Shown here piece after piece: positions 8,357-20,412 of a stretch of DNA of 51,579 bases. The notes under the pieces are model-generated. The model ran no database searches, was not told where the DNA came from, and was given only the letters and a program-made list of their open reading frames with translations. Source of the DNA: Pseudomonadota bacterium (GTDB lineage Bacteria; Myxococcota_A; UBA796; SXON01). Both the position numbers and the translations under genes were made by a program. The stretch spans positions 1 through 51,579 of the forward strand of contig JAUXQH010000049.1 of NCBI GenBank assembly GCA_030685065.1, given 5' to 3'. The stretch's first letter is position 1. Every line of letters begins with the position of its first letter.

Positions 8357-9865
8357 ATGTCCCACCAGGTGGACCAGATCTCCGCGTTCCAGAAGCGCCT
8401 TCAGTTCTCGGTCCCGTCGACCGAGGTCGACAAGAAGATCAGCGAGGCCTTCCGGGTACTCTCCGGCCGCGTGAACATCCCGGGCTTCCGCCGCGGCAAG
8501 GTGCCGCGCAAGGTCCTCGATCAGCGCTACGGTCGCCAGATCCGCAGCGATGTGGCATCGGACCTCATCAACACCGAGTTCCGCCAGGCGGCGCTCGACA
8601 TCGAGTTCCTGGGCCAGCCCGAGGTCGACCGCTCCGACCTCCTGGACGGCGCGGACTTCAACTTCTCCATCACGGTGCAGGTCAAGCCCGCGGTCGAGGT
8701 CAAGGACTACACGGGCATCAAGGTCGACTTCCCGGTCCCCACGGTCACGGAGGACCAGGTCGACCTGCTCGTCTCCCGCCGCCTCCAGGGCCAGTCGCGC
8801 CTCGTCGAGGTCGAAGGCGATCGCGTCGTCGCTCGCGGTGACCTCGCCCTCACCGAGATCGTCCTCATCGAGGACGGGACCGAGAAGACGATCGAGAGCG
8901 GCACCATGGTGAACACCGCCGGGGATCGCTACTACACCGGCGCGGAAACGCTCCTGATCGGCCTCGCCAAGGGCGAGTCCAAGACCGGCACCGTCACCAT
9001 CGCCGCGAACGCCGGCATGGACTCGCTTCGTGGCCGCACGGTCGAGCTCAAGGTCACCGTCCTCGGCATCCAGGTCTCCCAGGTTCCCGAGCTCACGGAC
9101 GCCGTCGCCACCGAGCTCGGCTACGAGGGTGGCGTCGAGGCCATGCGCTCTGCGCTGCGGATGGAAGAAGAGGGCCGCGCCACCGAGGCGTCCCGCAACG
9201 TCGCCCGCGTGAACCTGCTCCAGAAGCTCATCGGTACCCACAGCTTCGACGTTCCTCCCGCCATGGTGGACAGCCACCTGCAGCTCCTCCTCGAGGAGCT
9301 CCGCATCCAGGCGGCGTACCGCGGCCGTGACCCCCGCTCCATCCGCTACTCCGAAGCGCAGATGGCCGACCTCCGCCAGCGTGCCAGCTTCGCGGCCCGC
9401 GCTTCGCTCCTCCTCGAGGGCGTCGCCAAGGCCGAGGGGATCGAGATCACGAACGAGGATCTCGAGGCCAAGTACCAGGAGATCGCCGATATGCGCGGCC
9501 AGCGCGTCGAGGCCATCCGCGGCTACTTCGCCAAGGACAACGCCATCGGTGAGCTGCAGAAGCGCCTCCTCGAGGAGCGCACGCTCGACTGGTTGCTCGA
9601 GCGCGCCGAGCTGGTCGACGTGACCGGCACGGACAACGACTCGGCCCCCGCGATGGAGCCGTTCGAGACCGAAACCCCCGCGATCGAGGCCGCTCCGGCG
9701 GCTGAGGTGGCCGAGGAGGCTCCGAAGGCCGCCAAGGCGAAGGCCGCCCCGAAGGCCAAGGCCCCCAAGGCGGAAGCGGCGGCCGCAGAAGGCGCCGAGG
9801 TGGCGGCCGAGGCCGCTCCCGCGAAGCCCAAGGCCAAGTCCAAGGCGAAGAAGACCGAGGAGTAG
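8357..9865 (+). CDS. tig: Trigger factor, ribosome-associated chaperone and prolyl isomerase
   Basis: The 502-residue protein is colinear with trigger factor. The N-terminal ribosome-binding domain carries the signature region [10 protein letters not shown] (about residues 43-52). The FKBP-type isomerase domain follows at about 150-240, and the long helical C-terminal chaperone domain ends near residue 440. It binds at the ribosomal exit tunnel and shields nascent chains. The order tig-clpP-clpX-lon downstream is the widely conserved protein quality-control cluster. Unlike the roughly 430-residue E. coli protein, it has an extra tail of about 60 residues made of Ala, Lys and Glu ([13 protein letters not shown] repeats). 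The ATG at 8357 was chosen by homology to the MSxxV-type start; only a weak GAGG lies upstream. A terminator follows the gene. Confidence 0.95.
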   Translation: MSHQVDQISAFQKRLQFSVPSTEVDKKISEAFRVLSGRVNIPGFRRGKVPRKVLDQRYGRQIRSDVASDLINTEFRQAALDIEFLGQPEVDRSDLLDGADFNFSITVQVKPAVEVKDYTGIKVDFPVPTVTEDQVDLLVSRRLQGQSRLVEVEGDRVVARGDLALTEIVLIEDGTEKTIESGTMVNTAGDRYYTGAETLLIGLAKGESKTGTVTIAANAGMDSLRGRTVELKVTVLGIQVSQVPELTDAVATELGYEGGVEAMRSALRMEEEGRATEASRNVARVNLLQKLIGTHSFDVPPAMVDSHLQLLLEELRIQAAYRGRDPRSIRYSEAQMADLRQRASFAARASLLLEGVAKAEGIEITNEDLEAKYQEIADMRGQRVEAIRGYFAKDNAIGELQKRLLEERTLDWLLERAELVDVTGTDNDSAPAMEPFETETPAIEAAPAAEVAEEAPKAAKAKAAPKAKAPKAEAAAAEGAEVAAEAAPAKPKAKSKAKKTEE

Positions 9866-9897
9866 TCCGCGGGGGGCCTCCCCCACGACGAAACAGA

Positions 9898-9936
9898 GAA
9901 GGCCGCGCCCGACACCGGGTGCGGCCTTCTTCGTTC
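9898..9936 (+). terminator. Rho-independent terminator after tig
   Basis: GAAGGCCGC at 9898-9906 pairs perfectly with GCGGCCTTC at 9921-9929 and is followed by TTCGTTC. It separates tig from clpP, so clpP probably has its own promoter. Confidence 0.8.
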
Positions 9937-10007
9937 ACCCCCCAGCCAATGGCCGACCAGGAAGCAAGGGCGTTACGTTCTCGGGATTCAACGGAACTGC
10001 TTTGTCC

Positions 10008-10625
10008 ATGGATCCTATGAACAGCTACCTGATCCCGACCGTCATCGAGCAGACCCACCGCGGTGAGCGCGCGTGGGACATCTACTCGATGCTGCTGAAG
10101 GACCGCATCATCTTCCTCGGCTCCGCGATCAACGATCAGGTAGCCAACGTCATCGTCGCCCAGCTCCTGTTCCTGGAGTCCCAGGATCCCGAGCGGGACG
10201 TGTTCCTGTACATCCACAGCCCGGGTGGCGTGATCACGGCCGGCATGGCCATCTACGACACCATGAACTACATCAAGCCCGACGTGCAGACGATCTGCAT
10301 GGGCCAGGCCGCCTCGATGGGAGCCATCCTCCTCGCGGCCGGCGCCAAGGGCAAGCGGCGCATCCTCCCCCACGGGCGGGTGCTCATCCACCAGCCCCTC
10401 GGCGGCGCGCAGGGCCAGGCGACGGACATCGAGATCCAGGCCAAGGAGATCATCCGCGTGAAGCGTGAGCTGAACGACATCCTGGCGCTTCACACCGGCC
10501 AGGATCGCGAACGGATCGCCAAGGACCTCGAGCGCGACTACATCATGACGGCGGAAGAGTCGCTCAAGTACGGCATCGTGGACGAGATCATCCAGCCCAA
10601 GGGCGGCGCTCCCGTCGTCAAGTGA
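10008..10625 (+). CDS. clpP: ATP-dependent Clp protease proteolytic subunit
   Basis: This is a serine protease of 205 residues that forms the tetradecameric barrel fed by ClpX. The catalytic triad is visible as Ser103 in QAASMGA, His128 in VLIHQP and Asp177 in LERDY, with spacing equal to that of E. coli ClpP. The signature FLYIHSPGG precedes it. The start could be the TTG at 10002, the ATG at 10008 or the ATG at 10017. I chose 10008; GGA lies 12 bases upstream, and the second Met would give the MNSYLIP start common in the family. It is upstream of and co-directional with clpX, from which it is separated by a small hairpin. Confidence 0.96.
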   Translation: MDPMNSYLIPTVIEQTHRGERAWDIYSMLLKDRIIFLGSAINDQVANVIVAQLLFLESQDPERDVFLYIHSPGGVITAGMAIYDTMNYIKPDVQTICMGQAASMGAILLAAGAKGKRRILPHGRVLIHQPLGGAQGQATDIEIQAKEIIRVKRELNDILALHTGQDRERIAKDLERDYIMTAEESLKYGIVDEIIQPKGGAPVVK

Positions 10626-10674
10626 GCTCGGGGTAGGAAGGTCAGCCCGATCTTCCGCCTTCCCGCATGAACAT

Positions 10675-10697
10675 CCAGCCCGCTCACCACGGGCTGG
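10675..10697 (+). terminator. Hairpin between clpP and clpX
   Basis: CCAGCCCG and CGGGCTGG form a perfect 8-bp stem around CTCACCA. No U-tract follows, so it may be a weak terminator or attenuator that lowers read-through into clpX. Confidence 0.45.
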
Positions 10698-10724
10698 CTC
10701 CGAATATTGGCCAGGAGGCCGCCC

Positions 10725-11975
<1,251 letters not shown>

Positions 11976-11987
11976 GGGAGGGCATGG

Positions 11988-14450
<2,463 letters not shown>

Positions 14451-14470
14451 TCCCGTCCGCGGACGGGTAG

Positions 14471-14508
14471 GCACCCGCCCGGGTGAGCCCGAGCGCCCGG
14501 GCGGGTGC
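14471..14508 (+). terminator. 13-bp perfect hairpin after lon
   Basis: GCACCCGCCCGGG at 14471-14483 pairs perfectly with CCCGGGCGGGTGC at 14496-14508. There is no T-run, but position and stability fit termination of the clpX-lon transcript. Confidence 0.65.
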
Positions 14509-14550
14509 GCCGCCGGCCCCAAAAACCTTCGCCCTCACCGCCCGCGCGCC

Positions 14551-14579
14551 TTGACGCCCGGGAGGGCTCCGGGTAAATG
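14551..14579 (+). promoter_or_regulatory. Sigma-70-type promoter of tRNA-Val/tRNA-Asp
   Basis: TTGACG at 14551-14556 and TAAATG at 14574-14579 are separated by exactly 17 bases and lie about 30 bases upstream of tRNA-Val. Confidence 0.65.
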
Positions 14580-14607
14580 GTTGGGGCTTGCTCGGCAGGG
14601 GTCTCGC

Positions 14608-14683
14608 GGGCGGATAGCTCAGCTGGTAGAGCAGTACCCTTACAAGGTACGGGTCGCAGGTTCGAGCCCTGTTCCGCCTACCA
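14608..14683 (+). tRNA. tRNA-Val (TAC)
   Basis: Acceptor GGGCGGA pairs with TCCGCCT (one G-U), the anticodon loop CTTACAA has TAC, the T loop is TTCGAGC, and CCA is encoded. Confidence 0.95.
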
Positions 14684-14707
14684 GCCTGTTGAGTCAGTTT
14701 CGGTTTT

Positions 14708-14784
<77 letters not shown>

Positions 14785-14788
14785 TCTT

Positions 14789-14827
14789 GAACCCCCCTGC
14801 AGAAATGCAGGGGGGTTCTTCGTTTTT
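14789..14827 (+). terminator. Rho-independent terminator of the tRNA-Val/tRNA-Asp operon
   Basis: A perfect 13-bp stem, GAACCCCCCTGCA with TGCAGGGGGGTTC, closes on a GAAA tetraloop and is followed by CTTCGTTTTT. This is the best terminator in the window. Confidence 0.92.
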
Positions 14828-14851
14828 GGCCTCGGGGGCGGTCGCTCCGAC

Positions 14852-15499
14852 TCAGCAGCCCAGCGCGCGACGGAGTAGCTCCCCGGGCCGCGCGCTCGTG
14901 GCTTCGGCGCAGGCAACGGGGACAAGGAGGAACACGGGGGTGCCGAGGTCGATCGTCGTCGGCAATTCGTCGACGCGAAAGTGGGGACTCTCCACCTCGA
15001 CCGGGAACCGGTCGTAGACGCTCACGCGCCGAGCGAGGTCCAAGGCGCCTGCGCAGGCGGTGCCGGACGCGGGAAGGAAGGGGATGCCCGGCTTGTACAG
15101 CGCGCCGCTCACATCGAGATCCACGAAGCAGATGTCGGGGTCCGTCGGCAACAGGTGCTCGTCGAGCCCGCTGGTGCGCAGCAGGGAGAACCGCTGTTCG
15201 CCGCGAGCGCCACGGAGCACGAGCGCATGATCGCCCCCCGCTACCCTCACCGGGTACGCGCCGGGAACGGTCAGCCGGGCGACTTCGACGCCGTCCACGT
15301 CGACGCTCATCGCCTCGTTGTCAGAATGGTAAAGGTAGATCGTTGTGTTTCCGGACAGTCCCTGGAAGACCGCCCACGCCCCGATGGAGAGCAGGGCCGG
15401 CAGGAACAGCGCGCCGCAGCCCAGCGGGACGAGGCAGGACAAACTCCGCCCGAAGGCCCCGCTTCGCTCCGCAAGCGCTGCAGCCTCGTCGGGGTTCAT
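14852..15499 (-). CDS. Single-pass membrane protein with a PEGA-like outer domain
   Basis: I start at the ATG at 15499, preceded by GAGG about eight bases upstream; the longer frame upstream looks non-coding. The protein has 215 residues: a short charged N-terminus (MNPDEAAALAERSG), a hydrophobic segment at about residues 20-46, and a soluble domain of about 165 residues. The stretch VDVDGVEVARLTVPG followed by VRVAGGDHALVLRG has the look of a PEGA-type beta repeat, often found in surface proteins of myxobacteria. Two Cys pairs in the outer part could form disulphides. Function unknown. It faces the tRNA terminator and shows no operon partner. Confidence 0.6.
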   Translation of the reverse strand: MNPDEAAALAERSGAFGRSLSCLVPLGCGALFLPALLSIGAWAVFQGLSGNTTIYLYHSDNEAMSVDVDGVEVARLTVPGAYPVRVAGGDHALVLRGARGEQRFSLLRTSGLDEHLLPTDPDICFVDLDVSGALYKPGIPFLPASGTACAGALDLARRVSVYDRFPVEVESPHFRVDELPTTIDLGTPVFLLVPVACAEATSARPGELLRRALGC

Positions 15500-15766
15500 C
15501 CTCTCAACCTCTTCAGGGGTCGTAGCTCGATGCCAGTCGGTCCAGGTGTCGATGACGTCCCGCTTCGGCACGCCATTCAAGAACGGTTTGCGGCTTCGAT
15601 GGATCCGGCAAGTCCATCGAATGTTTTTTTGAGCTGGACCGCGAGCGAGTCGGCGCAGGTGTGGTCGGCCCGGTCGTGGCGCTCGATCTCCTCGCGCTGC
15701 CGAGCCCTCTCGTCCCGCCTCGACGATGCGCACCGCCCGTGCGCAAAGGGTATTAGCTGCCCAACG

Positions 15767-16018
15767 ATGTCGCGACCCAGCCCTCAGTCGACAGCCCTAT
15801 TCTGGGTGTTCAAGGTCGTCGGGGGCACGTTGATGGCGATCAACGTGATCTGGCACGGGATCGTCGCGCTGTTTGTCGGTGGGCCTGTTGGCCTCGGCGT
15901 GTTTCTGTTCGCAGTGGTCGCCGTTTGGATGTGGGCTTGGGTCATGATGCGGCGCCTGCACGAAGCGAGCGCGGATGCGCGACCCGACCCGATCCAGCCG
16001 GATCGCCGTGGTGGATAG
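15767..16018 (+). CDS. Small two-helix membrane protein
   Basis: An 83-residue frame from the ATG at 15767 encodes two hydrophobic segments, about residues 10-30 (LFWVFKVVGGTLMAINVIW) and 35-60 (FVGGPVGLGVFLFAVVAVWMW), followed by a charged tail. There is no clear Shine-Dalgarno. The surrounding 15.5-16.3 kb region looks less GC-skewed than the rest and contains a decayed gene fragment, so this may be recently acquired or non-functional. No family recognised. Confidence 0.45.
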   Translation: MSRPSPQSTALFWVFKVVGGTLMAINVIWHGIVALFVGGPVGLGVFLFAVVAVWMWAWVMMRRLHEASADARPDPIQPDRRGG

Positions 16019-16179
16019 ATGGACTTCGATGCCAGATGCCTCGCCCCGCCACGTCGGCATGCGGCCCTACAGGCGATCGTCTGGATGCGGGGCGCGACGC
16101 TCGACCGGGCAGGTCATGGCCTGTCGCTGATCTCCATACCCGCTCTCGTCCGGTCGACCTCCAGGAGGTCCGATGCCTG

Positions 16180-16326
16180 CCGTCGAGGCACGTGGTGGAT
16201 CACCTCGCGCTCGCGCCGGACGCGACGCTGCGCGATCTCGACCAGTTCCCGCGCGCGACCTCGTTGGAGTGTTGTGGTCACCTGAGGTCCTACGAGATCG
16301 CGGGCAGGCGCTTCGAGTCCCGCCGG
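16180..16326 (+). pseudogene. Decayed fragment resembling the pRiA4b ORF-3/IS1096-TnpR-like family
   Basis: The 443 bases between the small membrane protein and the first cytochrome hold no intact gene. One frame here encodes a protein-like stretch: HVVDHLALAPDATLRDLDQF, then LECCGHLRSYEIAGRRFES. The pattern TLRDLDxF followed about ten residues later by LECCGHLxxxxI is, from memory, typical of plasmid pRiA4b ORF-3-like proteins. No plausible start with a matching N-terminal half is seen, and the frame runs without a break into the cytochrome gene, whose own signal peptide and ribosome binding site show it starts later. Probably a remnant of a horizontally acquired gene. Confidence 0.4.
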
Positions 16327-16461
16327 GTGCCGCCCCGCCGCGCGGGTTATCCGCTGTTCCCGCCATTTCGGGGCCGTGCTCCCCGTCTTGGCTTCCCACT
16401 CCGTGCTCGTGCGCTCGCCGTCTCATCGGCCGGTGCTCCCGCGGGGCGCCTCGGAGTACCC

Positions 16462-16902
16462 ATGACCCTCCGCGCCGTGGCCCCCTGGGCCGTAATTCTA
16501 GCGGTCGCGCTCTCCGTGGGCGCGGCGTTCGCGAAGCCCGATGGCACCAGCACGATGCCGACGAAGCGCCCGGTGGACTACGAGGTCGGGAAGCGCCTGT
16601 GGGCCCAGTCGTGCTGGCAGTGCCACGGGGAGAGCGGGAAGGGGGACGGACCCGCCGCCGCCGCGCTCGTAGGGGGGGTGCCGTCGCTCGAGGGGAAGGT
16701 GCGGGGCAACGACCTGGACCGCCTCGTGAAGGTGGTCCAGGCGGGCCGCGGGGCGATGCCCGCCTACAGCGAGGACATCGACGAGCACGACACCCGCCGC
16801 ATCCTCCAGTACCTTGAGGGCAAGCTGGAGGGCCGGGCGCCGCCCCCCGACCCGGACAAGGAAAAGGACAAGGAAGCAGAGGAGGGAGGCGAGGGCCAGT
16901 AG
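16462..16902 (+). CDS. Periplasmic monohaem cytochrome c
   Basis: The ATG at 16462 has GGAG six to seven bases upstream and begins a clear Sec signal (VAPWAVILAVALSVGAAFA). The 146-residue protein has the haem-binding CWQCH at residues 51-55 and a likely distal Met in GRGAMPAY, so it is a class I-type c cytochrome that carries electrons in the periplasm. The C-terminus is a Pro-Asp-Lys-Glu-rich tail of about 25 residues. A second small cytochrome and uppP follow on the same strand. Confidence 0.85.
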   Translation: MTLRAVAPWAVILAVALSVGAAFAKPDGTSTMPTKRPVDYEVGKRLWAQSCWQCHGESGKGDGPAAAALVGGVPSLEGKVRGNDLDRLVKVVQAGRGAMPAYSEDIDEHDTRRILQYLEGKLEGRAPPPDPDKEKDKEAEEGGEGQ

Positions 16903-16975
16903 AGCGCGCGGGCGGGCGGAGTGTGACGACCGGTCGAGGTTCGCAGGCGGCGCGAGCAGGCGATACATCTCGCCC

Positions 16976-17284
16976 ATGCTGACCTGGATGCTCGTGACGG
17001 TTGCCCTGGCCGCAGATCCCGCGGCGGGCAAGGTCCTCTACGCGGCGAGCTGCACCGCGTGCCACGGTGCCGCCGGCAACGGGAAGGGCCCCGCCGCGGT
17101 GGCGCTCAAGCCGAAGCCGACCGATCTCACCGCCGCGGCCTGGTGGGTCGGAAAGACGGACGAGCAGGTCACCGTCGCCATCCGGGCCGGCCGCCCCGGC
17201 ACGTCGATGGCGCCGTTCACCGAGTTCTCCGACGCCGAAGTGGGGGACCTCGTCGCCTATCTGCGGACGTTCGCGGCCCCATGA
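16976..17284 (+). CDS. Small cytochrome c with a very short signal
   Basis: The ATG at 16976 gives 102 residues: MLTWMLVTVALA as an unusually short export signal, CTACH at 26-30 as the haem site, and a distal Met in PGTSMAPF. The spacing between haem site and Met fits a minimal class I fold. The stop overlaps the uppP start as ATGA, so the two are translationally coupled. A longer frame extends upstream into the first cytochrome gene, but the signal begins here. Its redox partner is not visible in the window. Confidence 0.82.
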   Translation: MLTWMLVTVALAADPAAGKVLYAASCTACHGAAGNGKGPAAVALKPKPTDLTAAAWWVGKTDEQVTVAIRAGRPGTSMAPFTEFSDAEVGDLVAYLRTFAAP

Positions 17285-18090
17285 CCTGGTTCCAGGCGCT
17301 CGTCCTAGGCCTCGTCGAGGGGCTCACCGAATACCTGCCCGTCAGCTCGACCGGGCACCTGCTCCTCGCGCAGCGGGTCCTGGGGATCCCTCGCAGCCCC
17401 GCGGCGGACGCGTACGCGATCTGCATCCAGGCCGGCGCGATCCTGGCGGTCCTCGGGCTCTACCGGGCGCGCGTCGCCCAGATGCTCCAAGGGGTGATCG
17501 GCCGCGATCCCGCCGGGAGGCGCCTCGCCATCCAGCTCGCCGTGGCGTTCGTCCCCGCCGCGGTGATCGGTTTCCTGTTCAACGATCGCATCGACGACCT
17601 GCTCTTCGGCCTCTGGCCCATCGTCTTCGCCTGGACCGTGGGCGGGGCGGCGATCTTCCTCCTGCGCGGGCGCTCGGGAGGGCGCGCCTTGGAAGCGCTC
17701 GACCTGCGCACCGCCCTGCTCATCGGGTGCTGCCAGTGCCTCGCGTTGTGGCCTGGGACCAGCCGGAGCCTCGCCACCATCCTCGGCGGCGTGCTGCTCG
17801 GCGTGTCCCTGCCCGCCGCGGTCGAGTTCTCGTTCCTGCTCGGGCTGCTCACGCTCGGGGCGGCCACGTCGTACTCGGCGCTCAAGCACGGTGACGAGAT
17901 GCTCGCGGCGTTCGGGATGGCGCCGCTGATCATCGGTTTTGTCGCGTCCGCGGTAGCCGCCGCGGTGTCCGTGAAGTGGCTCGTGGCCTGGCTGCAATCG
18001 CATGGGCTGGAGGTCTTCGCGGTCTGGCGCATCGGGCTCGCCGGGGTCGTGGCCGTCCTGCTCACCGCTGGGGTGCTCGTCTCCGGCTAG
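17281..18090 (+). CDS. uppP: Undecaprenyl-diphosphate phosphatase
   Basis: The 269-residue polytopic protein matches UppP (BacA): the start MTWFQALVLGLVEGLTEYLP is typical, the first catalytic motif is E(x)nPVSSTGH at about residues 14-27, and the second is PGTSRS near residue 160. It removes a phosphate from undecaprenyl diphosphate to recycle the lipid carrier for peptidoglycan and surface glycans, and confers bacitracin resistance when overproduced. The ATG overlaps the stop of the preceding cytochrome gene by four bases. Pairing with a cytochrome is unusual, though uppP often travels alone. Confidence 0.95.
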   Translation: MTWFQALVLGLVEGLTEYLPVSSTGHLLLAQRVLGIPRSPAADAYAICIQAGAILAVLGLYRARVAQMLQGVIGRDPAGRRLAIQLAVAFVPAAVIGFLFNDRIDDLLFGLWPIVFAWTVGGAAIFLLRGRSGGRALEALDLRTALLIGCCQCLALWPGTSRSLATILGGVLLGVSLPAAVEFSFLLGLLTLGAATSYSALKHGDEMLAAFGMAPLIIGFVASAVAAAVSVKWLVAWLQSHGLEVFAVWRIGLAGVVAVLLTAGVLVSG

Positions 18091-18156
18091 TCGGCATCTG
18101 TAGAATTCTGTGGGCTGGCGCGCTCGGCGGTCCTACGATAAGCTGTGGCTCCCCGT

Positions 18157-18229
18157 AGGGGTGTAGCTCAGTTGGTAGAGCAGCCGATTCCAAATCGGCA
18201 GGTCCTGGGTTCAAGTCCCTGCGCCCCTG
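18157..18229 (+). tRNA. tRNA-Trp (CCA anticodon)
   Basis: Acceptor AGGGGTG pairs with CGCCCCT, the anticodon loop TTCCAAA has CCA, the T loop is TTCAAGT and the discriminator is G. The three bases after it read CAC, so unlike the other tRNAs here the 3' CCA is not encoded and must be added after transcription. Confidence 0.93.
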
Positions 18230-18243
18230 CACCTACAAAACAG

Positions 18244-18282
18244 CGCCCATCTTCGACCACGTCGGGGATGGGCGTTTGTGTG
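18244..18282 (+). terminator. Terminator after tRNA-Trp
   Basis: CGCCCATC at 18244-18251 pairs with GATGGGCG at 18267-18274 and is followed by TTTGTGTG. Confidence 0.7.
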
Positions 18283-18304
18283 TTCCCCGCGATAGCCACG
18301 GCGA

Positions 18305-19009
18305 ATGGATCAAGTCCGTGCCGTTGCAACGTTCATCGCGGGAGTCCTCGTCGGGGGGAGCGCGGTGTACTTCTCGCCCCCCGCCGGTGGCGCCGCCGCC
18401 GACAGCCTCGCCGCACCCAGCGGCGGCCCCGTGCCCCCCGGGCCCGAAGGGCAGATGGGGGTGCCGCCCCCCGGCCCGGATGGGATGGCGCCGGGCGGAA
18501 TGGGCCAACCTGGCGCCGCCCAGCTCCCCGCTGATGGTGCGGTTGGTCTCCTCCCGGGCACCATCCCCGGCGGGATCGTGCCGGCGGAGAACCTGCCGGT
18601 CGCGGGGCTGCCCCCCGCCAGCGGCGCTGAGGGGCCCCCGCTCGGTGAGCTGACCGCGGCGCCGGACGGGTCCGTCCAGACCTCGGGGAGCCGCCTCGAG
18701 AAGCACCTTCGCGTCGCGTCGGAGCTCTGGTCGGCGCAGGAGGCGCTGGCGAAGGCCTCGAGCAAGGAGGCCGTCCGTCTGCTCGCGGCAGACCTCGGGG
18801 CCCACGCGCAGAGCGTGCCGGCGGTGGGCGACCACATGCCGCCGATGCAGGAGGTGGCCGGCTACCTCGCGAGCAGCCGCGTCCTGCTCGATCGCATGCA
18901 GGTGGCCGGAATGGACGTCGCGGAGCTCTCGCTCCAGATCGACATGATGATGCGCCCGCCGCGCGGCAAGTTCCCTGGCGGTGTCAGGGCCGGGTCGGCG
19001 CCCCAGTAG
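18305..19009 (+). CDS. Membrane-anchored Gly/Pro-rich protein of unknown function
   Basis: The 234-residue protein starts with a hydrophobic anchor (VATFIAGVLVGGSAVYF, about residues 7-23) and then a low-complexity Gly-Pro-Met region of about 100 residues with loose collagen-like GxP triplets. The last 110 residues look folded and helical, from about SGSRLEKHLRVASELWSA onward. The DNA start is the ATG at 18305, with only a weak upstream purine patch. The next gene begins two bases after its stop, so the two are coupled. I do not recognise a family. Confidence 0.65.
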   Translation: MDQVRAVATFIAGVLVGGSAVYFSPPAGGAAADSLAAPSGGPVPPGPEGQMGVPPPGPDGMAPGGMGQPGAAQLPADGAVGLLPGTIPGGIVPAENLPVAGLPPASGAEGPPLGELTAAPDGSVQTSGSRLEKHLRVASELWSAQEALAKASSKEAVRLLAADLGAHAQSVPAVGDHMPPMQEVAGYLASSRVLLDRMQVAGMDVAELSLQIDMMMRPPRGKFPGGVRAGSAPQ

Positions 19010-19011
19010 CC

Positions 19012-20376
19012 GTGTCCGTCCCGTCCCTGGTGCGTCGCGTCTTGCTCGTGGGCCTCGCGGCCGGGCCCGCGGCCTGGCTCGTGCTGCCCGGCGTGCTCTC
19101 CACGACGGCGATCGCGGGCGCGCCCACGGCGGGCATCTACCCGCTCCTCCACCGGTGGTGGGCGGTAGGCGGGGGCGCTCCACCTCGGTTTCCGGAGCCC
19201 GGCGCGGCCCTGCCGACGGACGCGCTGGCGTGGCTGCTCCACCCGCTGGTGGTCGTGCTCGGCGCTGCGATCGTGGTGAAGTGCGTGATGCTCGCAGGCG
19301 CGATCCTGACCGTCGCGCTCGCGTGGCGCTACGCCCGGCGCATCACGGGAGACGACTTCGCGGCCTCCGCCGCAGCCGCGGTGTTCGCGGCGTCGCCGGC
19401 AGTCGTGGCGGGCCTCACGGGCGGCGAGCTGGACGCGTCGGGGGGCTGGGCCCTGGTCGCGCTGCCGCTGGTGTCGGGGCCCGCAGCCATCGGGGTGGGC
19501 CTGGCCGTGGCGCTCGCCGCGCCGACGATGGTGCCGGCGGCGCTGCTCCCAGCGGCGTTGGCGGTGGCGATCGGGGCGGGGCGGGCGATCGAGAAGGCGC
19601 CCGGGGCCTGGCGGTGGTGGCCCCTCGTCGGGTGGGCCGTGGCCCTCGTCGCGGCGACCGTGATGGGGTGGCCGGAGGCCCGGGGCGGGGCTGGCGCCGG
19701 TGCGTGGTTCGTCCAGCTCGCTCCCGCGTTCGAGCCCGAGCGCGTGTCGGAAGTGTACGTCGGGTTCGGGGCTGCCGCGCTGATCGCGCTGGCCCTGGTC
19801 CTCGGGCGCGGGTTCGGCCGCGTGTGGGGCGGGGTCGGCCTCGCGGCCCTCGCCCTGGCCCTCGTGCCGAGCCCCGTCCCCGAGCGCTTCTTGCACCTCG
19901 TGCCGTTCGCGGCGGTGCTGGGGGGGCTGTCGGTCGTCCGGGCTCGCGCCCCGGGCTGGGCCCCCGCCGCCGCGGTGTGGATCGCCACGCTCCTCCTCGC
20001 GGAGGGGTGGCGAGGCGTCGCGGCCGCGGTGCCGCTCGTGCTGGCTCCGCTGTCCGATCCCGCGCCCGTCACCGAGCTCGCGGAGGGGCCCGTGCTCGAT
20101 CTGCCCGCCACGCACCGGGCGGCTCGGAGGGGCCTCTGGTACCAGACCCGCCACGGGCAGCCCATCGCGGCGGACGTGGCCGGCCATGCGACGGCGGAGG
20201 TCGCCGCGCTCTCCGCGACGCTCTCGACCGGCGGCTGCGCGGACGTGGCGAGCGTCGGGTTCCACACCGTGGTCGCGCGCCGTGAGGGTGCGCTGCGGGA
20301 GATGGCGCCGCTGCTCGCGTGCCTGGGAAAGCCCTCCTGGGATGACGGCGTGGTCGCGGTTTGGCGCCTGCCGTAG
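19012..20376 (+). CDS. Polytopic inner-membrane protein, possibly GT-C related
   Basis: This is a 454-residue, strongly hydrophobic protein with about ten predicted membrane segments, a GTG start two bases after the preceding stop, and a soluble C-terminal part of about 90 residues that contains two Cys. Architecture and neighbours (two other polytopic proteins of glycosyltransferase type on the opposite strand) suggest the GT-C class, but the Asp-containing first loop that marks that fold is not evident: the loop after helix 1 reads TAGIYPLLHRWWAVGGG. It converges on the GT87-like gene. Function unassigned. Confidence 0.6.
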   Translation: MSVPSLVRRVLLVGLAAGPAAWLVLPGVLSTTAIAGAPTAGIYPLLHRWWAVGGGAPPRFPEPGAALPTDALAWLLHPLVVVLGAAIVVKCVMLAGAILTVALAWRYARRITGDDFAASAAAAVFAASPAVVAGLTGGELDASGGWALVALPLVSGPAAIGVGLAVALAAPTMVPAALLPAALAVAIGAGRAIEKAPGAWRWWPLVGWAVALVAATVMGWPEARGGAGAGAWFVQLAPAFEPERVSEVYVGFGAAALIALALVLGRGFGRVWGGVGLAALALALVPSPVPERFLHLVPFAAVLGGLSVVRARAPGWAPAAAVWIATLLLAEGWRGVAAAVPLVLAPLSDPAPVTELAEGPVLDLPATHRAARRGLWYQTRHGQPIAADVAGHATAEVAALSATLSTGGCADVASVGFHTVVARREGALREMAPLLACLGKPSWDDGVVAVWRLP

Positions 20377-20412
20377 TCCGGATCGCGAGGTGGCGGCGGC
20401 AGGCCTCGGCGA

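Noticed and set aside
15500..15766. Possible genes in the gap between two small membrane proteins
   Set aside because: Short frames here lack start signals and homology-like patterns.
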